64,000 bases of DNA from Methylibium sp. Root1272 (GTDB lineage Bacteria; Pseudomonadota; Gammaproteobacteria; Burkholderiales; Burkholderiaceae_C): positions 189,868-253,867 of the forward strand of contig NZ_LMDY01000017.1 in the NCBI RefSeq assembly GCF_001425905.1. The letters are read 5' to 3'. The position numbers and the translations under genes were made by a program. Below, in pieces: positions 45,607 to 56,656 of the stretch. The first letter of the stretch is position 1, and the number at the start of each line of letters is the position of its first letter. A model generated the notes under the pieces. That model ran no database searches, was not told the origin of the DNA, and saw only the letters and a program-made list of their open reading frames with translations.

Positions 45607-46227
45607 GTGGCTGAGCCGAACAGCCCCGACAGCGACGCCCTGCTGGTCGACCGAGTCAAGCAGGGCGACGTGCGCGCCTTCGAGATGCTGGTCGTCAAGT
45701 ACCAGCGTCGCATCGAGCGGCTGATCGGGCGGATGGTGCGCGACGTCGATCTGGTCCAGGACATCGCCCAGGAGACCTTCATCCGGGCCTACCGGGCGAT
45801 CCCGCAGTTCCGTGGAGAAAGCGCCTTCTACACCTGGCTGTATCGCATCGCGGTGAACACGGCCAAGAAGGCGCTCGGCGACCTGAAGCGCGACCTGCTC
45901 GTGACCGAATCGGCACGGGCCGGCCGGGACGAGGACGGCGATGAAACTTCCCGGGTCGAGAACGAACTAACCGACGGCGAGACGCCTGACGCCTTGCTGG
46001 CATCGAAACAGATCGCCAACGCGGTGAACTCCGCGATCGAGGATCTGTCCGAAGATCTGAGGCAGGCGATCACGCTGCGCGAGATCGAAGGCCTGAGCTA
46101 CGAAGAGATCGCCGACGTGATGAATTGCCCGATCGGGACGGTGCGGTCGCGCATTTTCCGGGCGCGCGAGGCGATCGCCGAGCGTTTGCGGCCGATGCTG
46201 GAGCAGCGCTCCGGCGAGCGCTGGTGA
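45607..46227 (+). CDS. rpoE: RNA polymerase sigma-E factor
   Basis: This is an ECF sigma factor for envelope stress. The 206-residue protein has region 2 (VKYQRRIERLIGRMV, VQDIAQETFIRAYRAIPQFRGE, FYTWLYRIAVNTAK) and region 4 (ITLREIEGLSYEEIADVM, GTVRSRIFRAREAI). The start codon is GTG, with GGAAGG about ten bases before it. It is followed by its anti-sigma factor and RseB, as in the rpoE-rseA-rseB (algU-mucAB) arrangement, and controls htrA-type quality-control genes in related bacteria. No clear self-regulated sigma-E promoter was found upstream. Confidence 0.97.
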   Translation: MAEPNSPDSDALLVDRVKQGDVRAFEMLVVKYQRRIERLIGRMVRDVDLVQDIAQETFIRAYRAIPQFRGESAFYTWLYRIAVNTAKKALGDLKRDLLVTESARAGRDEDGDETSRVENELTDGETPDALLASKQIANAVNSAIEDLSEDLRQAITLREIEGLSYEEIADVMNCPIGTVRSRIFRAREAIAERLRPMLEQRSGERW

Positions 46228-46262
46228 GTGTGGATGAGCCCAGGGGCCAATGGAGTGTTCAG

Positions 46263-46907
46263 ATGAGCAATGTCGAGAACCTGCAGGGGGCCGAAGCCCT
46301 TTCGGCCCTGGTTGACGGCGAAGCCGATGCCCGCGTGGCGGCGTCGCTCAGCGCGCGCTGGCGCGACGAGGCGGCCCTGCGTGAACGCTGGCACAGCTAC
46401 CAGTTGATCGGTGACGTTCTGCGCTCCGAGGAGCTCAGTGGCCTGGGCCGCGATGCGGCATTCCTGCAGCGTCTGCGGACGCAGCTCGACCGGGAGCCGG
46501 TCGTGCTCGCGCCCCGGGCCGATCGGGTGGCCGAAGAGGCCGCAGCCGCTTTGCCCAGGCAGCGAGCCGCCGGCGCGGGGTTGCGCCGCTGGGCCACGCC
46601 GGCCGCGGTGGCGGCGGGTTTCCTGGCCGTGATCGGGTCGCTGGCCGTGACCCGCCTGCCCGGGCCGCAGGTGGACGCGCCGCAGCTGGCGCAGGCACCG
46701 GTGGTGCCGGCCGAGGCACCCCAGCGGGTCGTCCTGGCCGCGCCTGCCGATCAGGTCGAGCCGGCCAGCGGTGTGCTGATCCGCGATGCCCGCCTCGATC
46801 AGTACCTGGCCGCTCACAAGCAGTTCGGTGGCAGCTCGGCCTTGAGCGTGCCGTCGGGGTTCCTGCGCAGCGCGACCTACGACGGCGCCACGGCGGCTGC
46901 TCGCTGA
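46263..46907 (+). CDS. rseA: Anti-sigma-E factor RseA
   Basis: RseA is a single-pass inner-membrane protein that holds RpoE inactive until DegS and RseP cut it. The 214-residue protein has the cytoplasmic RseA_N domain (ALSALVDGEADARVAASL, LRERWHSYQLIGDVLRSEE), a transmembrane helix at about 108-127 and a periplasmic part with a C-terminal RseA_C-like segment (IRDARLDQYLAAHKQF). GGAG seven bases before the ATG supports this start; a GTG at 46224 overlapping the rpoE stop would add 13 residues. RseB is encoded two bases after its stop. Confidence 0.92.
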   Translation: MSNVENLQGAEALSALVDGEADARVAASLSARWRDEAALRERWHSYQLIGDVLRSEELSGLGRDAAFLQRLRTQLDREPVVLAPRADRVAEEAAAALPRQRAAGAGLRRWATPAAVAAGFLAVIGSLAVTRLPGPQVDAPQLAQAPVVPAEAPQRVVLAAPADQVEPASGVLIRDARLDQYLAAHKQFGGSSALSVPSGFLRSATYDGATAAAR

Positions 46908-46909
46908 AC

Positions 46910-47968
46910 ATGCTGCAGAACATCGTCGCGCGGGGGTGGCGCGCCATGCCGGCCGTCGTGCTGATGGCCGCGTTGTTGCCCACCGCGACCCGCGCTCAGC
47001 CCGGGGGCGATCCGCTGGTCGAGGCGCGCGATGCGCGCTACTGGCTGGCGCGCATCCATGAGGCGGCCGGGAAGCGCAACTTCCAGGGGACGTTCGTCGT
47101 GACGGCGGCCGGCTCGGTGGCGAGTTCGCGCATCGTGCACTTCTGCGACGGGCGCAATCAGTTCGAGCGCATCGAGTCGCTCGATGGTCAGCACCGTCAG
47201 GTCTATCGCCACAACGATCTCGTGCACAGCCTGTGGCCGCACAGCCGTGTCGCGGTGGTGGAAACGCGGCAGGCCGTGGGGCAATTCCCCCTGTTGCTGT
47301 CGGCTGGCGCCGACCGCATCGTGCCGTTCTACGACGTGAAGTCGCTGGGCGACGGGCGCGTGGCCGGGCACGAAGCCAACGTGCTGCTGCTTCAACCCAA
47401 GGACGGCTACCGCTTCGGCTACCGCCTGTGGGCCGAGCGCAGCTCCGGCCTCTTGCTGCGATCCGAGGTGTTCGACGAACGCGATGTGGTGCTGGAGACC
47501 TCGGCCTTTTCCGAGGTGTCCATCGGCGTGAAGCCTCGGCCGGAGTCGGTGCTGCAGCCGATGAAGCGGCTGGAAGGCTACCGCGTGGAGCGACCGACGC
47601 TGCAGGAAATCGACATCGGGCGAGAAGGGTGGTTGCTGAATTCGCTGCCGCCGGGCTTCCGGCATGTCAGCAGCGTCAAGCGCTTGATGGCGGTTTCCGG
47701 CGTGGAGCAGCCCCAGCCTGCCGTCGCGCAAGGCGAATTCCCGCTCGCGCCGCCTGCCGTGCTGCAAGCCATCTATTCCGACGGACTCACCTACGTCTCG
47801 GTGTTCATCGAGCCCTACATGCCACGCCTGCACCGCCGGGAGATGCTGATGTCGCTCGGCGCCACGCAGACCCTGGTGAAGCGCCGCGGCGAATGGTGGA
47901 TTACCGTGATCGGTGATGTCCCCGTCGTGACCCTGCGCGCATTCGCAGCGGCCTTGGAACCCCGCTGA
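46910..47968 (+). CDS. rseB: Sigma-E regulatory protein RseB (MucB)
   Basis: RseB binds the periplasmic part of RseA and protects it from DegS until lipopolysaccharide or misfolded porins displace it. The 352-residue precursor has a signal peptide ending near TRA (30). The lipoprotein-localisation-like N domain (KRNFQGTFVVTAAGSVASSRIVHF, FERIESLDGQHRQVYR) and the smaller C domain (LNSLPPGFRHVSSVKR, HLFSDGL-like IYSDGLTYVSVFIEP, GATQTLVKRRGEWWITVIGDVP) are both clear. htrA follows after 73 bases. Confidence 0.95.
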   Translation: MLQNIVARGWRAMPAVVLMAALLPTATRAQPGGDPLVEARDARYWLARIHEAAGKRNFQGTFVVTAAGSVASSRIVHFCDGRNQFERIESLDGQHRQVYRHNDLVHSLWPHSRVAVVETRQAVGQFPLLLSAGADRIVPFYDVKSLGDGRVAGHEANVLLLQPKDGYRFGYRLWAERSSGLLLRSEVFDERDVVLETSAFSEVSIGVKPRPESVLQPMKRLEGYRVERPTLQEIDIGREGWLLNSLPPGFRHVSSVKRLMAVSGVEQPQPAVAQGEFPLAPPAVLQAIYSDGLTYVSVFIEPYMPRLHRREMLMSLGATQTLVKRRGEWWITVIGDVPVVTLRAFAAALEPR

Positions 47969-48041
47969 CGGTTTCGCGATCTCACCCCGCCGGGCCCCGG
48001 GGTCCCGCGGCCATGGCTCCCTGATCGACTGTTGGTACGAG

Positions 48042-49577
48042 GTGATGATGCAAGAAGCAAGAACTGAGATGTCGCGCTCGCCATGGCGTGCGCGTTCCTG
48101 GGTCTGGGTGACGGCGATGAGCATCGCTGGCGCATCGACGCTGGGTGGCGTGCTGATGTCTCCGCATGCCAGCCATGCGCAGCCGGCCGTGGCGGCGGCA
48201 CGTGGCCTGCCCGACTTCACCGACCTCGTCGAGCAGGTCGGTCCGGCGGTGGTGAACATCCGGACCACCGAGCGCGCCCGCGGTGGCCAGCGCGGCGGTG
48301 GTGGTGCCGGCCCGGAGATGGACGAGGAGATGCAGGAATTCTTCCGCCGCTTCTTCGGCGTGCCGCCGGGGCAGCTGCCCGGGCAGCGCCAGGATCCGCG
48401 TCGGCAGGCGCCCGATGAAGAGCAGCAGCGCGGTGTGGGCTCCGGGTTCATCTTCACCACCGACGGCTACGTGATGACCAATGCGCACGTGGTGGACGGG
48501 GCCGACGAGGTCTATGTCACGCTGACGGACAAGCGCGAGTTCAAGGCCAAGCTCATCGGCGCCGACAAGCGCACCGACGTGGCCGTGGTCAAGATCGAGG
48601 CCACGGGGCTGCCGTCGGTGAAGATCGGCGACGTCAGCAAGCTGAAGGTCGGCGAATGGGTCATGGCGATCGGCTCGCCCTTCGGTCTGGAGAACACGGT
48701 CACGGCCGGCATCGTCAGTGCCAAGGCGCGTGACACCGGCGAGTTCGTTCCCTTCATTCAGACCGATGTGGCCATCAATCCCGGCAACTCCGGCGGCCCG
48801 CTGATCAACCTGCGCGGCGAGGTGGTCGGCATCAACTCGCAGATTCTCAGCCGCTCGGGCGGCTTCATGGGCATCTCCTTCGCCATCCCGATGGACGAAG
48901 CCACGCGCGTAGCGGACCAGTTGCGTGCCGGTGGGCGCGTGGTGCGGGGCCGCATCGGCGTGCAGATCGGCGAGGTGACGAAGGACGTGGCCGAATCGCT
49001 GGGCCTTGGCAAGGCCGCCGGTGCCCTGGTGCGTTCGGTCGAGGCCGGTGGGCCGGCCGACAAGGCGGGTGTCGAGGCGGGCGACATCATCACGCGTTTC
49101 GACGGCAAGCCGGTGGAGAAATCGAGCGACCTGCCGCGCCTGGTGGGGGGAACCAAACCCGGCAGCAAGGCGAGCCTGCAGGTCTTCCGCCGCGGCAACT
49201 CGCGGGATCTCGGCGTGACCGTCGCCGAACTCGAGCCGGAGCCTGGCCGCCGGGCGGCGGTGCCGGAGAGCAAGCAGACGCCGACGCCGAGCGTCGTCAC
49301 CGGAGCGCTGGGGCTGACGCTGGCGAACCTGAGCGAGGAGCAGAAGCGAGAGCTCAAGCTCCGTGGTGGCGTGCGCGTGGAGGCCACCGAAGGCGCGGCG
49401 GCGCGGGCGGGCTTGCGCGAAGGCGATGTGATCCTGTCGGTCGGCAATGTCGAGATCGTCGACGTGAAGCAGTTCGAGTCCGTGATCGCCAAGCTCGACA
49501 AGAGCAAGCCGATCAATGTGCTTTTCAGGCGGGGGGAGTGGGCGCAGTACGCACTGATCCGGACGGCCGCTCGCTAG
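48042..49577 (+). CDS. htrA: Periplasmic serine endoprotease DegP/HtrA (MucD)
   Basis: This is a periplasmic protease and chaperone for misfolded envelope proteins. The 511-residue precursor has a signal peptide ending near SHA (45). The trypsin-like domain carries the triad His149 (TNAHVVDG), Asp179 (RTDVAVVKI) and Ser250 (NPGNSGGPL), and two PDZ domains follow (RIGVQIGEV.. and VTGALGLTLANLSEEQ..). A Gly/Arg-rich loop at 78-90 and a Pro/Gln-rich stretch at 107-130 form the LA-loop region. The start could be at any of the three N-terminal methionines or Met10. It closes the sigma-E operon. Confidence 0.95.
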   Translation: MMMQEARTEMSRSPWRARSWVWVTAMSIAGASTLGGVLMSPHASHAQPAVAAARGLPDFTDLVEQVGPAVVNIRTTERARGGQRGGGGAGPEMDEEMQEFFRRFFGVPPGQLPGQRQDPRRQAPDEEQQRGVGSGFIFTTDGYVMTNAHVVDGADEVYVTLTDKREFKAKLIGADKRTDVAVVKIEATGLPSVKIGDVSKLKVGEWVMAIGSPFGLENTVTAGIVSAKARDTGEFVPFIQTDVAINPGNSGGPLINLRGEVVGINSQILSRSGGFMGISFAIPMDEATRVADQLRAGGRVVRGRIGVQIGEVTKDVAESLGLGKAAGALVRSVEAGGPADKAGVEAGDIITRFDGKPVEKSSDLPRLVGGTKPGSKASLQVFRRGNSRDLGVTVAELEPEPGRRAAVPESKQTPTPSVVTGALGLTLANLSEEQKRELKLRGGVRVEATEGAAARAGLREGDVILSVGNVEIVDVKQFESVIAKLDKSKPINVLFRRGEWAQYALIRTAAR

Positions 49578-49686
49578 AGCGAGCCGCGCGGCTGCGAGCC
49601 AGCGCCGTCAAGTCGTCGCCCTGACGCTCAGTCTGGTTTTCCGCCGGCTGGAAAAAGATTCTGCGAGTTGCGGGAGATGCGCAAGC

Positions 49687-49726
49687 ATTCCGGAAGTGGG
49701 TGTGTGCACACACCCACTTCCGGAAT
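49687..49726. repeat. Perfect 40-base palindrome
   Basis: The 20 bases from 49687 (beginning ATTCCGGAAGTGGG) are followed directly by their exact reverse complement, with no spacer and no mismatch. Its centre is TGTGTGCACACA. As RNA it would form a 20-bp hairpin with a minimal loop; as DNA it could be a high-affinity protein site or a cruciform. It has no T run, so it is not an intrinsic terminator. Confidence 0.9.
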
Positions 49727-49839
49727 CTTCGATTGACTCTCGAATCCGCTAGAATTCGTCCAGATTTCGGCGCTTTAAGCATCGCTCGGAACAATAGTCA
49801 GAATGCCAAAGATCGTCCACAGGACGCCCACAGGCGATT

Positions 49840-49848
49840 GTGGATAAC
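49840..49848 (-). promoter_or_regulatory. Perfect DnaA box
   Basis: TGTGGATAA on the plus strand is the exact complement of the consensus TTATCCACA. A second site, TCGTCCACA (49814-49822), matches the consensus at seven of nine positions in the opposite orientation 17 bases away. No dnaA or other replication gene is near, so a titration or regulatory site is more likely than an origin, and chance occurrence cannot be excluded. Confidence 0.45.
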
Positions 49849-49901
49849 ATGTGTACTAATTTCTCTGTTGGCACGCTGCAACGACGCAAAACCGAGCAAC
49901 G

Positions 49902-49917
49902 GCGCGGTTTCCCGCGC
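49902..49917 (+). other. GC hairpin upstream of the small-RNA candidate
   Basis: GCGCGG-TTTC-CCGCGC is a perfect 6-bp stem with a 4-base loop, 12 bases before the TACAAT hexamer. It lies in the place of a -35 region and could be an operator, or the end of an upstream transcript without a T run. Confidence 0.35.
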
Positions 49918-49929
49918 GGTTGATGTGGC

Positions 49930-50008
49930 TACAATGAAAGCCCAACGAAGCAGTTGCCAAACGTTTTTTGTTGGAAGGCGCGTCACCGGTTTGACGTGCC
50001 TTTTTTTT
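49930..50008 (+). ncRNA. Candidate small RNA of about 65-70 bases ending at an intrinsic terminator
   Basis: TACAAT (49930-49935) is a good -10 box, predicting a start near 49941. The transcript would begin CCCAACGAAG and end at the T run at 50008. CAAC at 49943-49946 can pair with GTTG at 49953-49956, or CCAAC (49942-49946) with GTTGG (49970-49974); the two pairings exclude each other. A U-rich internal stretch (49964-49969) and the 3' poly-U tail are features of Hfq-binding RNAs. It could equally be a lepA leader with an attenuator. No -35 box is evident. Confidence 0.5.
49977..50008 (+). terminator. Strong intrinsic terminator upstream of lepA
   Basis: GGCGCGTCA (49977-49985) and TGACGTGCC (49992-50000) pair over nine positions with one G-U pair around a 6-base loop, followed directly by eight T residues (50001-50008). 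It is the only textbook terminator in the window. It lies 400 bases after htrA and 117 bases before lepA. Confidence 0.85.
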
Positions 50009-50125
50009 ATGTGCGGCGCGATCGCCGTGCCTTCACACCGCTTCGCGACATGAGCACCCCACGCAACGGCAGCGCCGTCGCAGCTCCCGCTTGAAGCGCA
50101 GCGCAGTACGACGACGACAGGTCAG

Positions 50126-51940
<1,815 letters not shown>

Positions 51941-51947
51941 ACACTTC

Positions 51948-52916
51948 ATGAGTGCATTGACCGGGCTGCTCTACGGCGCCCTCGCGGTTTACCTGGGCGG
52001 TTGGTATCTCGGCTCCTGGAGCGGCAACTTCTCGCTGCTGCTCTTCATCCTGACGCTGGCGACCTTCGGCTACTGGCTGGCCGAGCGCCTGCACTTCCTG
52101 CCACGGCGCGTGGCAGCCGCCTCGGCGCTGGAGGCGCAGGATGCACAGCGGCGCAGCGAACTGCAGCGCCAGGGCATCCAGCAGGTCGATGGCAACGTGA
52201 CAGTGGCGCGTGAGCGCGTGCTGGCCCAGCCGTGGTGGCTGGACTGGACCGCCGGACTGTTCCCGGTGATCCTGGCGGTCTTCCTGTTGCGGTCCTTCCT
52301 GTTCGAGCCGTTCAAGATCCCGTCCGGCTCGATGATCCCCACGCTGGCGATCGGCGATCTCATCCTCGTGAACAAGTTCCACTATGGGGTGAGGCTGCCG
52401 GTGATCAACAAGAAGATCCTCGCCAACAATGACCCCCAGCGTGGTGACGTGATGGTGTTTCGCTACCCGGTCGAGCCGGGCGTCGATTACATCAAGCGCG
52501 TGGTCGGTCTGCCGGGCGATGAAGTGGCCTACCTGAACAAGAAACTGTCGATCAACGGTCAGCCGGTGGAAACGCGGCCACTGCCGGAGTTCTACGACGA
52601 GGACTCGCTGCGCTACGCCCAGCAGGCCAGCGAGAAGCTCGGCGCCGTAGAGCACCGCATCCTGACGGACAAGGACCGCCCCGGCTTCGTGATCCCGATG
52701 CCGCAGTTCCAGAACTTCCGCGACAACTGCCGCTACAGCGCCGAAGGTGTGGTGTGCACGGTGCCGCCGGGTCACTATTTCATGATGGGCGACAACCGGG
52801 ACAATTCTCAGGATTCGCGTTACTGGGGCTTCGTGCCGAACGAGAACATCGTCGGCAAGGCCTTCTTTGTCTGGATGAATTTCGGTAACCTCAAGCGGAT
52901 CGGCTCCTTCCATTGA
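51948..52916 (+). CDS. lepB: Signal peptidase I
   Basis: LepB cleaves signal peptides at the periplasmic face of the inner membrane. The 322-residue protein has two N-terminal transmembrane helices (about 2-20 and 90-108) and the Ser-Lys dyad: Ser128 in PSGSMIPTL and Lys183 in DYIKRVVGLPGD. The box E motif MMGDNRDNSQDSRYWGFVP is near the C terminus. Its substrates in this window would include HtrA, RseB, KpsD and the beta-helix protein. Confidence 0.97.
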   Translation: MSALTGLLYGALAVYLGGWYLGSWSGNFSLLLFILTLATFGYWLAERLHFLPRRVAAASALEAQDAQRRSELQRQGIQQVDGNVTVARERVLAQPWWLDWTAGLFPVILAVFLLRSFLFEPFKIPSGSMIPTLAIGDLILVNKFHYGVRLPVINKKILANNDPQRGDVMVFRYPVEPGVDYIKRVVGLPGDEVAYLNKKLSINGQPVETRPLPEFYDEDSLRYAQQASEKLGAVEHRILTDKDRPGFVIPMPQFQNFRDNCRYSAEGVVCTVPPGHYFMMGDNRDNSQDSRYWGFVPNENIVGKAFFVWMNFGNLKRIGSFH

Positions 52917-52942
52917 GCCAGCGCTTCACCAGGAGAACAACG

Positions 52943-53332
52943 ATGGCCTTCGCAGCGTCGGCAACATCGGGTGCGGTCCGCGCACGCCCCGCCCAGAGAG
53001 GCGTCACCCTGATCGGGCTGCTGTTCTGGGCCATCATCATCGCCTGCGTCGCGCTGGTCGGTCTGAAGGTGCTGCCGACTATGAACGAGTACTTCACCAT
53101 CCAGCGCGCGGTCAACAAGGTCGCCAAGGAGGGCGGAGGCACCGTGCCGGAGATCCGTTCGGCCTTCGACCGCCAGAAGGACATCGAGTACTCGATCTCC
53201 TCGATCAGCGGCAAGGACCTCGAGATCACGAAGGAAAACGAGAAGGTCGTGGTGAAGTTCGCCTACGACAAGGAGCTCGAACTGATCGAGCCGGTCTTCC
53301 TGCTCATCAAGTACCGGGGGCGCTCGCAGTGA
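52943..53332 (+). CDS. DUF4845 membrane protein
   Basis: This 129-residue protein has a single transmembrane segment after a basic stretch (QRGVTLIGLLFWAIIIACVALVG is read from about residue 19) and an outside domain of about 85 residues (YFTIQRAVNKVAKEG, IRSAFDRQKDIEYSISS). It matches the DUF4845 family that is regularly found between lepB and rnc in betaproteobacteria; function unknown. The N part resembles a type IV pilin-like signal without a clear cleavage motif. AGGAG eight bases before 52943 supports this start over a TTG at 52913. Confidence 0.88.
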   Translation: MAFAASATSGAVRARPAQRGVTLIGLLFWAIIIACVALVGLKVLPTMNEYFTIQRAVNKVAKEGGGTVPEIRSAFDRQKDIEYSISSISGKDLEITKENEKVVVKFAYDKELELIEPVFLLIKYRGRSQ

Positions 53333-53381
53333 GGCTGCGCCGCGCCGCCGCCGGTTGGCGTGCGGCGCGGTCGGCGACGCC

Positions 53382-54077
53382 GTGAACGACAGCCTTCTCG
53401 ATGCGCTGCAGGCCCGCCTCGGGCACCGCTTCGCGCAAGCCGCCCTGCTCGACCGGGCGCTGACCCACAAGAGCTTCGGCGCCCATAACAACGAACGGCT
53501 CGAATTCCTAGGCGACGCGGTGCTCTCGGCCGCTATCTCGGGCCTGCTGTTCGAGCATTTCGGCCAGTCCGGCGAGGGCGACCTGACCCGGGTGCGTGCC
53601 CACCTGGTGCGCGAGGACATGCTGCACCGTCTCGCGCTGGATCTCGGCCTGCCGGCCCTGCTGCGCCTGAGCGAAGGCGAGGCGCGCAGCGGGGGGGGCC
53701 AGCGCCCCTCGATCCTGGCCGACGCGGTGGAGGCCTTGATCGCCGCGGTCTACCTCGACGGCGGCTTCGCGCCGGCGCGGGCTCTGGTCGAGCGCCTGTT
53801 CACGCCGCTGGTCGCCAGCACTGCGGCCGAGGCCTGGACGCGCGACCCCAAGACCGAACTGCAGGAATGGCTGCAGGCCCGTCGCCAGCCGGTGCCGGGG
53901 TATCGCATCGAATCGACGCGCGGACGCCAGCACGAGCAGATGTTCACCGTGGTCTGCAGCATCCCGTCGCGCTCGCTCGAGATCCGTGGTGAAGGCCGCT
54001 CGCGGCGCGCGGCCGAGCAGGAGGCCGCCCGCGCCGCGCTGGCTACACTGAAGTCCGACGAAACCGAGCGCCCATGA
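53382..54077 (+). CDS. rnc: Ribonuclease III
   Basis: RNase III cleaves double-stranded RNA, including the rRNA precursor. The 231-residue protein has the signature [12 protein letters not shown], a helical RNase domain with [13 protein letters not shown], and a C-terminal dsRNA-binding domain ([20 protein letters not shown].. and [16 protein letters not shown]). With the GTG at 53382 as start, the metal ligands fall at Glu38, Glu41 and Asp45, the same numbers as in E. coli, which supports that start over a TTG 27 bases upstream. The stop overlaps era by four bases. Confidence 0.95.
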   Translation: MNDSLLDALQARLGHRFAQAALLDRALTHKSFGAHNNERLEFLGDAVLSAAISGLLFEHFGQSGEGDLTRVRAHLVREDMLHRLALDLGLPALLRLSEGEARSGGGQRPSILADAVEALIAAVYLDGGFAPARALVERLFTPLVASTAAEAWTRDPKTELQEWLQARRQPVPGYRIESTRGRQHEQMFTVVCSIPSRSLEIRGEGRSRRAAEQEAARAALATLKSDETERP

Positions 54078-55012
54078 ACGACAGCACCACCGCCGACCCT
54101 GCCGCAGGCGGAGACATGCCCGAGCAGCGCTGCGGCCTGGTGGCGATCGTCGGTCGGCCCAACGTCGGCAAGTCGACCCTGCTCAATGCGCTGGTCGGGC
54201 AGAAGGTCAGCATCACCTCGCGCAAGGCGCAGACCACGCGCCATCGCATCACCGGCATCCGCAGCGCCGGCGAGGCCCAGTTCGTGTTCGTCGACACGCC
54301 CGGCTTCCAGACCCGTCACACCGTCAAGGGCGCCGGCGCGCTCAACCGCAACCTGAACAAGACCGTCCAGTCGGTGATGAGCGACGTGGACGTGGTGCTG
54401 TTCGTCGTCGAGGCCGGCCGCTTCGGGCTCGACGACGCCAAGGTGCTGTCGCTGGTGCCGCCGGGCAAGCCGACGCTGCTGATCGCGAACAAGCTCGATC
54501 TGGTCCGCCGCCGCGCCGAGCTTGCGCCCTGGCTCAAGAGCATGCAGGAGCGCCATCCCTTCGCCGAGTTCGTTCCGCTGGCGGCCACCAGCGACGACGA
54601 CGTGCGGCGTCTGCTGAAGATCGTCCAGCCCTACCTGCCGGAGCAGCCTTGGTTCTACGACGAGGAGGCGCTGACCGACCGCAGCGATCGCTTCCTCGCC
54701 AGCGAGATCATCCGCGAGAAGCTGTTCCGGCTGACCGGCGACGAACTGCCCTACACCTCGACCGTGGTGATCGATGAGTTCAAGGAAGAGGGCGCGCTGC
54801 GCCGCATCGCCGCCACCATCATCGTCGAGCGCGAGGCCCACAAGGGCATGGTGATCGGCGACAAGGGCGAGCGACTGAAGCGCATCGGCACCGACGCACG
54901 TGTCGAGCTCGAGCGCCTGATGGGCGGCAAGGTCTTCCTCGAGATCTGGGTCAAGGTCCGCTCCGGCTGGGCCGACGACGAGGCCCGCCTCAAGAGCTAC
55001 GGCTACGAGTGA
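54074..55012 (+). CDS. era: GTPase Era
   Basis: Era binds the 3' end of 16S rRNA and guides 30S maturation. The 312-residue protein has G1 [12 protein letters not shown], the switch I region [13 protein letters not shown]3 DTPGFQT, G4 NKLD and a C-terminal KH domain with the GxxG loop in [18 protein letters not shown]. About 15 N-terminal residues precede the GTPase domain. It overlaps rnc and recO by four bases on each side, as in the widespread rnc-era-recO unit. Confidence 0.97.
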   Translation: MNDSTTADPAAGGDMPEQRCGLVAIVGRPNVGKSTLLNALVGQKVSITSRKAQTTRHRITGIRSAGEAQFVFVDTPGFQTRHTVKGAGALNRNLNKTVQSVMSDVDVVLFVVEAGRFGLDDAKVLSLVPPGKPTLLIANKLDLVRRRAELAPWLKSMQERHPFAEFVPLAATSDDDVRRLLKIVQPYLPEQPWFYDEEALTDRSDRFLASEIIREKLFRLTGDELPYTSTVVIDEFKEEGALRRIAATIIVEREAHKGMVIGDKGERLKRIGTDARVELERLMGGKVFLEIWVKVRSGWADDEARLKSYGYE

Positions 55013-55839
55013 GCGCTGCCGCGTCGCGTGCCTCGGGCGCCACGCCGCAGGCCGCCCGCGGCGGTCGTCTCGTGGCTCCGGCGCTGCAGCCGGCCTATCT
55101 GCTGCACCGCTACGACTGGAGCGAGTCCAGCCTGATCCTCGATCTGTTCACCCGCGAGCAGGGCCGCGTGGCGGTGGCGGCGAAGGGGGCGAAGCGGCCC
55201 TATTCGCAATTGCGCGCGGTGCTGCTGCCGTTCCAGCGGCTCAACGTGGCCTACGGCGTGCGCCGCGCTCGTGAAGGAGAAGGCGAAGGCAGCGAGGTGC
55301 AGCCGCTGAAGACGGCCGAATGGGCCGGCGGCCCGGCGATGCTCGGCGGGGCGGCGCTGCTGACCGGCTTCTATCTCAACGAGCTGTTGATGAAGCTGCT
55401 GGCCCGACAGGATCCGCACCCGACGCTGTTCGACGCCTATGCGCACACGCTGCCGGCGCTGGGCGCTAGCGACGATGCGCGGGTCGAGGCGGCGCTGCGC
55501 GCCTTCGAACTGGTGCTGCTGCGCGAGATCGGCCTGTTGCCCGAGTTCGGCCGTGTCACGCTGACCCAGCAGCCGCTGGGCGGAGCCGTTCGGCATGCCT
55601 TGAAGGCCGAGTCCGGTCTGGTGGCCGCCGCGTCGGGCGAGCCGAGTCTGGCGCAGACCGACTGGCTGGCCCTGCAGGCCGCGCTCGACCTCAATGACCT
55701 GGCGGCGCTGCAGCGCGCCTGCCTGCCGGTGCTGGCCGACCTCAAGCCGATGCTGCGCAGCCTGCTTCACTATCATCTGGCCACGCCGGTGCTGCGCACA
55801 CGGCAGTTGATGATGGACCTGCAGAACCTCGACCGCTGA
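55009..55839 (+). CDS. recO: DNA repair protein RecO
   Basis: RecO works with RecR to load RecA at gaps. The 276-residue protein starts with GTG overlapping the era stop (GTGA). The OB-fold domain contains [22 protein letters not shown] (read as separate stretches around residue 30) and [22 protein letters not shown]. The helical domain has [24 protein letters not shown] and [18 protein letters not shown]. The zinc cysteines of some RecO proteins are absent, as is usual for Proteobacteria. Confidence 0.94.
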   Translation: MSAAASRASGATPQAARGGRLVAPALQPAYLLHRYDWSESSLILDLFTREQGRVAVAAKGAKRPYSQLRAVLLPFQRLNVAYGVRRAREGEGEGSEVQPLKTAEWAGGPAMLGGAALLTGFYLNELLMKLLARQDPHPTLFDAYAHTLPALGASDDARVEAALRAFELVLLREIGLLPEFGRVTLTQQPLGGAVRHALKAESGLVAAASGEPSLAQTDWLALQAALDLNDLAALQRACLPVLADLKPMLRSLLHYHLATPVLRTRQLMMDLQNLDR

Positions 55840-55854
55840 CGAGCTCACATTTCG

Positions 55855-56649
<795 letters not shown>

Positions 56650-56656
56650 CTCCGGC

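Larger units (their letters stand above)
49578..50125. other. 548-base intergenic region htrA-lepA with several structured elements
   Basis: No convincing protein gene lies here; the open frames are short and have untypical codon use. The region is less GC-rich than its flanks (28 of 60 G/C in the line starting at 49921). In order it holds an inverted repeat around the htrA stop (49569-49584), a TTTTCC/GGAAAA hairpin (49637-49655), a 40-base perfect palindrome (49687-49726), DnaA-box-like sites (49814-49848), a GC hairpin (49902-49917) and a small-RNA-like unit with terminator (49930-50008). I recall a small glutaredoxin-like gene at this place in some relatives; nothing like it is visible here. 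Confidence 0.7.

Noticed and set aside
49840-49848. Chromosomal replication origin
   Set aside because: Only one perfect DnaA box and one partial box, with no dnaA, dnaN, gyrB or parAB nearby. Listed only as a possible DnaA site.
49700-50053. A 117-codon plus-strand frame in the htrA-lepA gap
   Set aside because: It begins inside the 40-base palindrome, runs through the terminator and has untypical codon use. The structures explain the region better.
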